Shown here piece by piece: positions 1-8,289 of a stretch of 20,085 bases of DNA. This stretch comes from an uncultured Clostridia bacterium (GTDB taxonomy: Bacteria; Bacillota; Clostridia; UBA1381; UMGS1253). The stretch lies in NCBI GenBank assembly GCA_934457145.1, contig CAKSHP010000031.1:1-20085 (forward strand), given 5' to 3'. The first letter of the stretch is position 1; every line of letters begins with the position of its first letter. The position numbers were made by a program, and so were the translations under genes. Under the pieces are notes generated by a model that was given only the letters and a program-made list of their open reading frames with translations, did not search any database and was not told the origin of the DNA.

Positions 1-3000
1 GCCGTATCCTTTATAGTCGGTATCTTTTGTGAGCTTGATTGTTTCAAAGTCAAGATTTAAATATTCTTTTCCCGAAACATCTTCGCTTGCCAACACAAAT
101 ATATAATCATTTCCGGCAAGGTCTTTTACATAATTTGTGACATCTGCGCTGTATGTTCCCGCGCCGTTTAGCTTAAGTTCGGCAATTGCTTTTGCGCCGT
201 AAAGCTTTGCGGTGTTCATGGTTTCATCTTCGTTTGAACCGGGCGCATTTGAATATGTAAGCCCGTTTGGATAATCTGCATTTTTAAGCGCATAAAGCTT
301 AAGAGTCTGCTCATATCCGCTCGTTACATCAAAGAAAAGCGTTGCCTTTTGGGTATAGTTATAATCGCCTCCGGCAAAATGCATATATGCTTTTCTTATG
401 CCGCTTGTTTCGGTTTCATCGCCTTTGGAAATAACGATTTCGCTGCAGTTTTCAGAATTTGCGCCGACAAGCGCGCTTTCTGCCACTTCAAGACTCGTGT
501 CGGTTACCGGCACAATCTCTCTTGATGAAAAATCGTCGATATAAATATAAACGGGGTCCGCCGTGTCTAATGAGTCTATATATTTCCAGCCCTCGTTTTC
601 ACCGTTTGCCGCAACACCCATATGATACTGCGGTCCTGACTGCCCCATTTTATCGGGAATAATTGAAAACCACACTGCGTTGTCATTTAACTGCTCATCA
701 CCGACAGTAAACTTATAAACATATCTTTTCCAAACGCCGACATCTTCGGGATTTACCGTAAAGTTTACCATTTGGGCAAAGTTGTTTTTATATTTTCCGT
801 CCGAATACGACATACCGGCACCAAAGCTTCCCGATTTGCTTGCCTTTGCCATAAAGCTTATCTGATATTCTTTTCCTTTGTCTTCCTCTGTAAAGGTATC
901 GCATGTGTTTTTAAATTTAAACTTATTATAAGTATAGTGCGATGTAAGCTTTAAGCTTTTTGAGCCTCTGTAATACTCGGTGCTGTCAAGCACGTAAGTA
1001 TCAAGTTTAGTTTTTGCTGTATCTCCCGGCAATACCTGCCATTCCAGACCGTTTTCTCCCATAATGACAGAAACATTTGTTACGCTTTCAAAATCCTGAG
1101 TATATGAGAAGGGAGTTTTTGTTTCCTCTTCGGTGTTTTCCTTTGTTTCAACCGTTGTTATATCGTCGATATACAGTATCGGCTGCGTTGTAAAATCGCT
1201 AAAGCCGGTTGAGATAATTCCCAAAAGAGCAATTCCGGCTTTATGCTCTGCAGTTAAGCTCCACGTGCCGTCTGCTTGCTTTGTATACTGGTCAACCAAT
1301 TTCGGAAGCATTGTTTCATCAATTGTGACATCATAGGTAAATCGTTTCCATTTGCCGATATCCGACGCCGAGATTGTTGCAGTCTGCGGTTTGTATATAT
1401 TTGAGCCGTAGTCGGCAGAGTCTGCCGTATAGCCCTCGTGTATGTCAAACTTTGTAGTGCCGGCATCTCTTAATTTTCTTGTTACCTTGCTTATCATTCC
1501 GTAACTAAAAGAACCTGCCGTATCGGACTTAACATAAAATGAAATCTGCATCTTCCGTCCAACGTCCTCACTTGTGAGAACATGGTCAAACACGTTAAAG
1601 AACTTAAGTCTGTTATTAACCGTGCTCGGCGAAAATTTAACCGAAAGTCCGCTGTCACCCGAATAGTTTTCCTCTGAGCTGTATTTTACAACACTCTTTG
1701 AATTCACTCCCTGTCCCGTAAGCGAGCCGGGATATTCATTAACATCTGTGCGTTCGTTTATTAAGCTTATATTACCCTCTTTATTTGAGTTAAAGTCTGT
1801 TTTTGCAATCTGAACCTTTTTATCGACAGCGTCGCACGGAGTTATGCTTACGCTTCCCATGCCTGTCTGATAAAGCTCAAAATCATCAACATAAATCGTT
1901 ATATTGTTTTGCGCCGATAATCCGCTCATTTTCAGTTCAAATTTAACCAGGCTGATAATACCTGTTGCGGGACTTGATACATCTTTAAACACATCATCGC
2001 CCAGAGTGAAATCATAGCTAAACTTTTCCCATTCGTTTGCCTTTTTAAACGTTTGAGTAACCGTTTGCGTTCCGACAGAACCGGTTGCCGGCATGAGTCC
2101 GTTTACAAACTCGCCCGCAGCCGTTGCCTTTGCCCAGTATGTTAAGCGGTATTTTTTGCCTTTATCCGCCTCGGTAAGGTTTTTATAACCCAAAACGTCG
2201 AAACGGATTCTGTCATAACCGTGAGCCGCTGTCATATAATAGCTCATTCCGTTTGCAGAGCCTGTGTGGTCTTCGTCATACGTTTTTCCGGTTGAAATCG
2301 GATCGCCGCCGCGGTTTATTGTCATCTGCACGCTGCCGTCAAAATTTTCCGAAAGAACAAGCGATTTATTATCCGTACCGCACACAAATATCAAAGTGAT
2401 ATACTGCGCACCGGCATTTTTCATATACGTTGCATAGTCCGTTAAATCTATTCCGTACGGGCCTTTTCCGCTGACGTTGATTTCATCTATTTCGGAGTTT
2501 AAATAAACCTTGGTTAAATCAATTTCGCCGAAACGTCCGTTTGCAGGAGCATTTAAAGCGTTTATTTTATCCTTGCTCCAGTTTGCCGCCTCGTCTTTAT
2601 CTAAAACGCCGTAAACCAAAACTTTTCCGCTTTCGCCGTCCTTTGCCATAAATGTGAATCCCGCGGGATCGTTTGCATTATAGTTTTCCAAAGACAATTT
2701 AACATATGCCTTAACAGAACCGTCTAAAGAAAGGCTTCTTCCCGATACATATGCGCTGTCGGGATTTGTCATAACGCTGTCTTTATTAGCTCCGTTTTCA
2801 ACATAGCAAACATCTTCGGGATAAAGGCTTAAGCTGTCTGCCGGATGAAGAATCATTTGAGCTTTACTGATATTAACCTCTGTTATATTTTCTAAAATCT
2901 TAACATCATCAATATACATCGGCTTTTCTTTGGTTGTTGTACCAATATAAAACTTGCGTTTGCCGATTGTTACAGCTGTTTCGCCCTCAACTCTAAAGTT

Positions 3001-5625
3001 TAAAGAAGCGTCGATCCACTGCCCCGGCTGCGTTTTATAGTTTGCATTTGCGGCAAATTCATCTATCGTTGTTGCATTTGCTGCATTTCTGCTTTCAAGT
3101 CTGATATTTCTTTGGTCTTCATCATAAATTTTCATTGAAAATTCAAACTGTCTGCCGATATCGTCAGCGGTCAAAGCGCTGTCTTTTACAAGCCAGTTTA
3201 ATATACTTGCATTGTTTCCGACATACGGACCGACTTTATAGTTATGGTTTGAAGGCTCAATCTTTTCAAATTTAAGGCTTTGGCTGCCGCCGTCTGTTGC
3301 GTTTTGCGCATCGGATACGCTTGCGATTGTGTATCTTGTTAAGTTTGTGTTTGCCGGCGCAGTTGAACCCGTGTTCTCAGCCTCAAAGTCAAGGTTTTTA
3401 ATAACTTTTTTGCCCTTTTCTTTTTCGCTTTCAAGCATTATGCCGACCTTTTTGCCGCTTTCAAGACAGGATTTTGCATAATCCGTTATATCTATATCGT
3501 ATGCGCCGCTGCCTGTCAGGTTGATTTTGCCCAAAAGCTTGCCGACCGACGAATTTTCGATATTGTTTTCATCAATTTCATCTAATGCATAAACAAAAAC
3601 GTTGTTTGCAGCGTCGTTTGAAACATTAAACCTAAATGCCGCAGTTGTTGAATTTGCAAGCTCTGCGCTGTCAAATGCATAAAATGCGCGGTTGTTTGTG
3701 CTACCCTGTTTTAAAAGGGTTTTATTTGTATCGTCGTCTGAAATCTCGCCTTTTTCATGCTTTGTTTTAAAGCTGATTTGTTTTGAAGATGCAAGAGGCT
3801 TGCCGTTGTCTGCAACAATCGTTTGCGGAACGTTTACAGTGTAGCGGTCGCCGCCGGAAAGTTCGTTTGGCGTAAATATCCAGGTTGTGTTTCCGAAAAG
3901 GCTTTTCCAGCTGCCCGACGCTTTTTCGTTTGTCACATTGTTTACAACGCTGACTTTTTTGATTTCGTCTTCAGAAACACTTCCCGTAAACTTAATTGTG
4001 ATATCCGTGTTTGTATCAACAAAGTCTGTACCGTTCAGAGGGGTTATGTATTTGCAGATTGCGTTGTCGCCGCGAAGCCAGTATCCGGCAAACTCAAAGA
4101 GCGCGTCATAAGACTCAACGCCGTAGTCGCGGTCTGTTCCGTGACCGAACTCATGCGCCATTTGCGGCACAACATAGCCCATCATCGGAACGTTATGCTC
4201 GCGGCACATGTTATAAACATCTGCGTAAAATCCCGTGTACGAGCCGCCCTCCTGAAGTCCGCCGAGACTGTAGACAGGAGCGTTTCCGTAATCAATTGCC
4301 TCCTGTCCGCCGCCGACGGTTGCAAAAACAAAATTAACGTTTGACGGGATTTTTCTGCCGTCTGCATATGTTTGCCATGGCTGCTCTTCCGGATCGTCAA
4401 CGATTTTTCCGCCGTCTGCCTTGATAACGTTTCGCTCATCCGTTCTGTATGGATCGGAAATTCCTGTTTTTTGCTCCCATTCAAGTCTTGTTTCGCCGTG
4501 ATAATCGCCCAAAAATCTCGTTGGCTCCAGGCTTTCGGGGTCGGGATTTGCAAGCCTTATGCAGGGGCCGCTCTTTGAAAGTCCCATAACGCCGAGCTTG
4601 TTTGGGTTAAGGTTTTTAAGTCTTTCGTCTTCGTCTATCATAAGGCGGATCTTTCTTATCGCCGCCGTGTCGGACTTGATACCGCCATAAACCGAGAGCG
4701 AATACGTGCAGTTATCGCCGCTTGTTCCGGTTGTATCGCCGTCAAAATAGCTGTAGTGGTCGGCGCGCGCCATCGGCGTATACTGATAATCAAAAATCAC
4801 GCACGCATAACCGCCGAACAAAAATCCCGACAAATGCGGTTCTTTCGGATTAACCCAAAGATTGACGCGGTTATGCTGGCTTGTTGCAAGCGCCATAACC
4901 GGCACTTCTTTTTTAGGATTGGTCGGATACAAAACATCAAGTCTTAAATCCATATCAAGCGGTGAGCCGTCTTTATTAACGCAGTCATAAATGCTTTGCG
5001 CCGTTGTGTCTTTTACAAGAGTTGTTGTTCCGTCGGGATATGTTATCTCAACGTTTGGTCTTGAAGCTTTAAAGTCTTCGTTCCACACCTCAACAATTTT
5101 TTCCATACTACCTACTGCGCCGTGTTTATCAATTGACCAATAGTACTCATCAAATATGATGTTATAACCTTCGGGCAAAAGATATGTTGAGCCGACTCTG
5201 TGGTTTGCGCCGGCAAGATATAAGCCGTTTGTATTAACCTTTGTGCGCAAATCCTGCATGCTCCAGTCCAGATCAGATCCCTTTGCAAGAGATGAATTTT
5301 TATAATCGACAACAACCACTATGCATTTTTTGTTTACAACCAAATCATTTACAATAGTGTAGTCGTCGTCTGTTCCGATACGTTCGGTGTTTGTGTTTTT
5401 GATATACATAACAACCTTTGTCATATCGTTTGTTTCATCGCCATAGTAGGTGTAAATGTCAAGCGGCACACCTATATAGCCGTCATTTGCAAGGCATGAA
5501 GAATACTTTAAATATTCTTCCATGCCGCCAATTCCGCCCGCGGGGGGATCTGTTGCAAAGGTAAGCGCCGGAACGCATGAAATAATCATACAAAGGCACA
5601 ATACCATGCTTAAGATTTTTTTCAT
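1..5625 (-). CDS. Giant secreted multidomain alpha/beta-hydrolase (putative carbohydrate esterase), 3' end outside window
   Basis: This frame is open for 1875 codons from an ATG at 5625 to the left edge, so the C-terminus is missing. The start has an AGAGGAAG ribosome site about 9 nt upstream. Residues 1-25 form a signal peptide. Residues about 190-520 look like an alpha/beta hydrolase: the elbow GLSKSG at 348-353 gives Ser350 as likely nucleophile, and MAHEFGHG gives His491 as likely catalytic base. The acid residue is not clear. The elbow lacks the usual second Gly of GxSxG and instead resembles the GxS[KR]xG form of glucuronoyl-esterase (CE15) and PhoPQ-related proteins. An Ig-like domain follows (about 528-614). 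After it come three CBM96/DNRLRE-like modules (about 627-740, 915-1060, 1705-1855) interleaved with four jelly-roll modules ending in YIDD or YVDD motifs (near 903, 1247, 1488, 1693). A further module begins at the edge. Export and sugar-binding modules suggest deacylation of an extracellular polysaccharide; the substrate is inferred and unknown. Confidence 0.8.
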   Translation of the reverse strand, partial: MKKILSMVLCLCMIISCVPALTFATDPPAGGIGGMEEYLKYSSCLANDGYIGVPLDIYTYYGDETNDMTKVVMYIKNTNTERIGTDDDYTIVNDLVVNKKCIVVVVDYKNSSLAKGSDLDWSMQDLRTKVNTNGLYLAGANHRVGSTYLLPEGYNIIFDEYYWSIDKHGAVGSMEKIVEVWNEDFKASRPNVEITYPDGTTTLVKDTTAQSIYDCVNKDGSPLDMDLRLDVLYPTNPKKEVPVMALATSQHNRVNLWVNPKEPHLSGFLFGGYACVIFDYQYTPMARADHYSYFDGDTTGTSGDNCTYSLSVYGGIKSDTAAIRKIRLMIDEDERLKNLNPNKLGVMGLSKSGPCIRLANPDPESLEPTRFLGDYHGETRLEWEQKTGISDPYRTDERNVIKADGGKIVDDPEEQPWQTYADGRKIPSNVNFVFATVGGGQEAIDYGNAPVYSLGGLQEGGSYTGFYADVYNMCREHNVPMMGYVVPQMAHEFGHGTDRDYGVESYDALFEFAGYWLRGDNAICKYITPLNGTDFVDTNTDITIKFTGSVSEDEIKKVSVVNNVTNEKASGSWKSLFGNTTWIFTPNELSGGDRYTVNVPQTIVADNGKPLASSKQISFKTKHEKGEISDDDTNKTLLKQGSTNNRAFYAFDSAELANSTTAAFRFNVSNDAANNVFVYALDEIDENNIENSSVGKLLGKINLTGSGAYDIDITDYAKSCLESGKKVGIMLESEKEKGKKVIKNLDFEAENTGSTAPANTNLTRYTIASVSDAQNATDGGSQSLKFEKIEPSNHNYKVGPYVGNNASILNWLVKDSALTADDIGRQFEFSMKIYDEDQRNIRLESRNAANATTIDEFAANANYKTQPGQWIDASLNFRVEGETAVTIGKRKFYIGTTTKEKPMYIDDVKILENITEVNISKAQMILHPADSLSLYPEDVCYVENGANKDSVMTNPDSAYVSGRSLSLDGSVKAYVKLSLENYNANDPAGFTFMAKDGESGKVLVYGVLDKDEAANWSKDKINALNAPANGRFGEIDLTKVYLNSEIDEINVSGKGPYGIDLTDYATYMKNAGAQYITLIFVCGTDNKSLVLSENFDGSVQMTINRGGDPISTGKTYDEDHTGSANGMSYYMTAAHGYDRIRFDVLGYKNLTEADKGKKYRLTYWAKATAAGEFVNGLMPATGSVGTQTVTQTFKKANEWEKFSYDFTLGDDVFKDVSSPATGIISLVKFELKMSGLSAQNNITIYVDDFELYQTGMGSVSITPCDAVDKKVQIAKTDFNSNKEGNISLINERTDVNEYPGSLTGQGVNSKSVVKYSSEENYSGDSGLSVKFSPSTVNNRLKFFNVFDHVLTSEDVGRKMQISFYVKSDTAGSFSYGMISKVTRKLRDAGTTKFDIHEGYTADSADYGSNIYKPQTATISASDIGKWKRFTYDVTIDETMLPKLVDQYTKQADGTWSLTAEHKAGIALLGIISTGFSDFTTQPILYIDDITTVETKENTEEETKTPFSYTQDFESVTNVSVIMGENGLEWQVLPGDTAKTKLDTYVLDSTEYYRGSKSLKLTSHYTYNKFKFKNTCDTFTEEDKGKEYQISFMAKASKSGSFGAGMSYSDGKYKNNFAQMVNFTVNPEDVGVWKRYVYKFTVGDEQLNDNAVWFSIIPDKMGQSGPQYHMGVAANGENEGWKYIDSLDTADPVYIYIDDFSSREIVPVTDTSLEVAESALVGANSENCSEIVISKGDETETSGIRKAYMHFAGGDYNYTQKATLFFDVTSGYEQTLKLYALKNADYPNGLTYSNAPGSNEDETMNTAKLYGAKAIAELKLNGAGTYSADVTNYVKDLAGNDYIFVLASEDVSGKEYLNLDFETIKLTKDTDYKGYG

Positions 5626-5661
5626 TTCTCATCTTCCTCTCTTTTTATTTATATTTTAACA

Positions 5662-5748
5662 GGCGTCCGCCCGTTGGGAGTTGAATTTAGGATTTTTTAT
5701 CTTTTATCTGAAACCGCGGCAGGACGGGGCCCCTGCCCTACAGAGGTG
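5662..5748. repeat. GC-rich intergenic repeat remnant
   Basis: A GC-rich patch sits inside otherwise AT-rich spacer just upstream of the hydrolase ribosome site. It has an imperfect hairpin (GCAGG at 5719-5723 pairing with CCTGC at 5732-5736 around a GGGGCCCC core) and a TGTAGGGCAGGGG-type edge when read on the minus strand. This resembles the short GC-rich interspersed repeats common in gut Clostridia. There is only one copy in the window, so the assignment rests on composition and resemblance. Confidence 0.35.
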
Positions 5749-6096
5749 ACACTTTTTGTATATAGTCATTTTTAAATTTAAACTTTATTTATTAAAAACT
5801 TTTAAACAACACTTCCATACAATAATAAAATATCACAAAAAAATTTTATTTTCAATACCATTTTGTTCTCATTTATTTGCATTTTGTTTGGTTGGTGTAA
5901 TTTTTTAACAATTAAATTCACAAGCTTATAATTCGTAGAAATACTGTTGATTTTTTTTGTGAAGTTTAAATTGTTAAATTTAGCAATTTTCCAATATCAT
6001 TTTAACATATTTCCGTTATTGGCTATACCGTAAAATGTGCCAAACTTTTCTTTTGATTTTAAACACCCTGAACAATTCAAATGACGTCCTAAATAA

Positions 6097-6105
6097 ATTA
6101 TATCA
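6097..6105 (-). promoter_or_regulatory. Second extended -10 element (P2) upstream of hydrolase
   Basis: On the minus strand this reads TGATATAAT, a perfect extended -10, with no recognisable -35 at 17 bp. It lies 104 bp downstream of the same element at 6201-6209, and the flanks (ATTATATCAC plus an A-rich tail) are also nearly the same. It could be a tandem second promoter for the hydrolase gene or a decayed duplicate of P1. No phased half-sites are seen upstream of it. Confidence 0.4.
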
Positions 6106-6200
6106 CATGCAAAACAAAATTGCTTCGCATTTTCTCACGCGTTTATTGCAAAATCTAAGATTTTATATTTTTTGTCATTATCTCAAAACTTTATGCGTTT

Positions 6201-6209
6201 ATTATATCA
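6201..6209 (-). promoter_or_regulatory. Extended -10 promoter (P1) for the hydrolase gene
   Basis: On the minus strand this reads TGATATAAT, an ideal extended -10. The -35 position (about 6224-6229) is not a consensus hexamer and is overlapped by the first operator half-site, as expected for an activator-dependent promoter. The predicted start is near 6194. The spacing from the -10 to the half-site (22 bp) is identical to that at the ThuA promoter. Confidence 0.55.
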
Positions 6210-6227
6210 CACATAAAACCGAAATAA

Positions 6228-6264
6228 TATCATATTTTTGTCTAAAAGTATCATATTTTTGTCT
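6228..6264. promoter_or_regulatory. Direct-repeat operator, two identical half-sites 21 bp apart
   Basis: Two perfect copies of the 16-mer TATCATATTTTTGTCT start at 6228 and 6249, so they lie on the same face of the helix, two turns apart. This geometry is typical of AraC-family activators binding tandem half-sites. The proximal copy overlaps the -35 position of the leftward promoter P1. Closely related copies occur in front of the ThuA gene (8341 and 8383). The rightward promoter of the DUF4430 gene begins 125 bp away, so the site may also affect it. The cognate regulator is not in the window. Confidence 0.55.
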
Positions 6265-6388
6265 TTTTAACTTAAATATTAGTATAACATATTCAAAAAC
6301 GGTTTTCAAGCATGGAAAAAATTTTGATAACTTCTCAGAATTTATCAAAAATATATTTTTTTAAAACACATATTTTCCTTTTTTTCTA

Positions 6389-6417
6389 TTGACAAATTAT
6401 GCATAAAACTGTATTAT
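6389..6417 (+). promoter_or_regulatory. Consensus sigma-A promoter for the DUF4430 gene
   Basis: TTGACA at 6389-6394, a 17-bp spacer, and TATTAT at 6412-6417 form a near-perfect vegetative promoter. Transcription should start near 6424. This placement argues against a TTG start at 6431, which would leave a leader of only about 7 nt, and favours the ATG at 6455. Confidence 0.8.
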
Positions 6418-6454
6418 TAAATTAATAATATTGAATGAAGGAATGAAGATTATT

Positions 6455-7225
6455 ATGAAAAATCAAAAAAAGAGAAAAAAGAAAAGCTCTGCCGGCTCAA
6501 AGCTGTTTTTTTTAATGATTTTTGCAATAATTGCGCTGACATGCGCAATCTTTGCCGTTAAGTTTAACACGCCCACGCTCAAAAGCGTTCAGGTGCATAC
6601 CAAAATCACAAATAACGGCGCAACCGTTTTAGACTATCCGATAACCGTATCCGGCGCAAACCCAAATGCTGCCGACGCATTTATAAAAGGCTGCGAACAA
6701 AAGGACATTTCCTATAAATTCGACAACGGTATGTTTGACGGATTTGCGGATGTTTTCTCAACTGCAACCGACGGCTGGCTGTTTTATGTAAACAACACGC
6801 TTTCCAACGTCGGCGCACAGGAATATATTATAAACGAGGGCGACACGATAGAGTTTAAGTTTGCAAACTATGCGGCAGAATTTCCAAACCTTGCTCCATC
6901 TTCTTCCCCACAAGTCAGCACGGCGGAAAATTCGATACCCGTGAAAATTAAAATTTCGGCAAATGATAAGGTTTTAACCGAAAGCACCGTTTCTGCCGAT
7001 AAAGACACACCGACCGCCGAGGACGCTTTAAAAAACCTTTGTGAGCTTAACTCCTCGTTATACACCATAACCTCGGGAAACCTTGTTTCTTACGGCGATT
7101 TTGCAAACACGCAAAGCGAAAAATGGAATTTTTATTTAAACGGCAAAAAATCGGAACAAACGCTTGACAGCCAGCAGTTATCTGCCGGAGATGTTTTGGA
7201 ATTTAAATACGAGACAGCCGAATAA
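6455..7225 (+). CDS. Membrane-anchored protein with two DUF4430 (transcobalamin C-terminal-like) domains
   Basis: A 256-residue protein. I chose the ATG at 6455 because AAGGA lies about 12 nt upstream and the promoter start is near 6424; an in-frame TTG at 6431 and an ATG at 6443 are less likely. A lysine-rich N-terminus (residues 2-16) and one hydrophobic segment (17-37) act as an uncleaved signal anchor; there is no lipobox. Two repeats follow, at about 45-138 and 162-253. Each has the DUF4430 pattern: an Asp/Ala-rich helix, then W-x-F-Y-x-N (WLFYVNN at 108-114; WNFYLNG at 224-230), then a GD-x-[IL]-E-F-K strand (GDTIEFKF at 129-136; GDVLEFKY at 245-252). A Ser/Pro linker (148-160) joins them. 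The family resembles the C-terminal domain of animal transcobalamin, but ligand binding is not established. It stands alone after its promoter, with a small gene 62 bp downstream. Confidence 0.8.
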   Translation: MKNQKKRKKKSSAGSKLFFLMIFAIIALTCAIFAVKFNTPTLKSVQVHTKITNNGATVLDYPITVSGANPNAADAFIKGCEQKDISYKFDNGMFDGFADVFSTATDGWLFYVNNTLSNVGAQEYIINEGDTIEFKFANYAAEFPNLAPSSSPQVSTAENSIPVKIKISANDKVLTESTVSADKDTPTAEDALKNLCELNSSLYTITSGNLVSYGDFANTQSEKWNFYLNGKKSEQTLDSQQLSAGDVLEFKYETAE

Positions 7226-7287
7226 ATTTATTAATTTTGCACATTCTATAAACGGCAGAAAAACTTATTAACAAGAGGATGTGCGAA

Positions 7288-7443
7288 ATGAAATCAAAGA
7301 AAGACAAAAAAAACGGCGCCGCATGGGACGTTGTTGACGCATATGTTTCAAAGAAACAGCAAAAAACCGATCCTATGGGCAGCTGGACGGGAAAGCCGAA
7401 AGAAAAAGGCGAAATTCCCGTTCAGGACGTTGACGACCTTTAA
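7288..7443 (+). CDS. Small conserved-looking protein, 51 residues
   Basis: ATG at 7288 preceded by AGAGG about 9 nt upstream, ending at TAA 7441-7443 and followed at once by a strong terminator. The protein starts with a Lys-rich stretch and ends with a DPMGSWTGKP segment and an acidic PVQDVDDL tail. I recall similar short proteins with a DPxGSYTGxP...PVQDADDL C-terminus in other Clostridia, so I think it is genuine. It has no signal peptide or membrane segment. The function is unknown. It is probably co-transcribed with the DUF4430 gene, because no clear promoter lies in the 62-bp gap. Confidence 0.65.
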   Translation: MKSKKDKKNGAAWDVVDAYVSKKQQKTDPMGSWTGKPKEKGEIPVQDVDDL

Positions 7444-7448
7444 ACTTT

Positions 7449-7492
7449 AAAAAGCTTGCAGCAAATTAAAATTATTCGCTGCAAGCTTTTTT
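7449..7492. terminator. Bidirectional intrinsic terminator between converging genes
   Basis: A perfect 14-bp stem pairs 7449-7462 with 7478-7491 (core AAGCTTGCAGC / GCTGCAAGCTT) around a 15-nt AT-rich loop. A T-run follows on the plus strand and an A-run precedes on the left, which is a T-run on the minus strand. It sits between the small plus-strand gene and the end of the minus-strand ThuA gene and can serve both. Confidence 0.9.
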
Positions 7493-7515
7493 ACATCTTA
7501 TTTTTTTACATATAA

Positions 7516-8226
7516 TTAATCATTTAATTTTTCAACCTGCGGGCCTGGTATAGGCTGTCTGTAGGTAGGTTTTGCCCATGCTATAGCATTTTTTATAACC
7601 CTTTGCACCGACGGATTATAGTATGTGGGATAGCTTTCATGACCGGGCTGGAAATAAAATATTCTGCCGTTGCCTCTTTGGTAGCAGCAGCCGCTTCTGA
7701 ACACTTCGCCGCCCTCATAGCTGCCGATAAACACAAGCTTATCCGGTTCCGGTATGCTGAAGGGTTCGCCATACATTTCCTCATGTTCAACGATAAAATA
7801 TCTGTCAATTCCCTGAGCAATCGGGTGCGACGGATCAATTACCCACACTCTTTCTTTATCGCCGTGTTCTCTCCATGAAAGGTTACACGGAGTTCCCATC
7901 AAAAGTTTAAACGGTTTTGAGTGGTGTCCGGAGTGAAGCGCGATAAATCCCATTCCTTCATGCACTGCGTCGCGGACGTCGCTTGCAACCTTGTCGCTTA
8001 CTTTCGGATGTGCCATATGTCCCCACCACAAAAGCACGTCAACCGTTTTTAAAAATTCCGGAGTGAGCACCTGTTCATGATCGTCGAGAGTTGTTGTAAC
8101 AACCTCATATTCATCATCATTTAAAAAAGACTTTATCGCCATATGGATACCTTCGGGATAAATCTCTTTAATTTTTTCTTCTTCTCTTTCGTGAACAAAT
8201 TCGTTATAAATTGCAACTTTGGTCAT
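7516..8226 (-). CDS. ThuA-domain protein (class I glutamine-amidotransferase-like fold)
   Basis: A 236-residue cytoplasmic protein with no signal peptide. The start is secured by AAGGAGG about 9 nt upstream of the ATG. It matches the ThuA family along its whole length: WWGHMAH at 67-73, GFIALHSGH at 93-101, a HP pair at 134-135, EMYGEP at 150-155, and GRIFYFQPGHE at 187-197. ThuA was named from the trehalose/sucrose utilisation locus of rhizobia. Related proteins occur in many sugar-use loci, and their exact reaction is poorly defined; a role in oxidised-sugar metabolism is often suggested. Here it lies between two large glycan-related genes and has its own promoter with phased operator half-sites and a palindrome at the transcription start. 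I infer a role in catabolism of the released sugar, with the substrate unknown. Confidence 0.85.
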   Translation of the reverse strand: MTKVAIYNEFVHEREEEKIKEIYPEGIHMAIKSFLNDDEYEVVTTTLDDHEQVLTPEFLKTVDVLLWWGHMAHPKVSDKVASDVRDAVHEGMGFIALHSGHHSKPFKLLMGTPCNLSWREHGDKERVWVIDPSHPIAQGIDRYFIVEHEEMYGEPFSIPEPDKLVFIGSYEGGEVFRSGCCYQRGNGRIFYFQPGHESYPTYYNPSVQRVIKNAIAWAKPTYRQPIPGPQVEKLND

Positions 8227-8289
8227 TTTTGTATTCCTCCTTGTTTAAAAACAACTTTTCTAAAAACACTTTACAGCAAATCTGCCGCC

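Larger units (their letters stand above)
5626..6454. other. Divergent intergenic regulatory region (829 bp)
   Basis: This stretch lies between the hydrolase start and the DUF4430 gene start and is strongly AT-rich apart from a GC-rich patch near 5711-5740. I see no credible coding sequence. It contains a consensus sigma-A promoter reading right (6389-6417), two extended -10 elements reading left (6201-6209 and 6097-6105), a direct-repeat operator (6228-6264) and a possible extra half-site near 5867-5882. If the leftward promoter at 6201 is used, the hydrolase mRNA has a leader of about 570 nt. A weaker promoter-like pair, TTGAAA (5850-5855) and TATTTT (5827-5832), would give a shorter leader of about 195 nt. 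I cannot tell which is used. Confidence 0.6.

Noticed and set aside
3823..4344. Open frame of 173 codons on the plus strand
   Set aside because: It is antisense to the giant hydrolase gene, whose frame is continuous and has clear domains; this one matches no family.
6035..6364. Open frame of 109 codons on the plus strand in the intergenic region
   Set aside because: It is Phe/Leu/Ile-rich from AT composition, has no ribosome site, and runs through the operator and leftward promoter.
6431..6454. TTG start that would extend the DUF4430 protein by eight residues
   Set aside because: It lies only about 7 nt from the predicted transcription start and lacks a ribosome site; the ATG at 6455 fits better.
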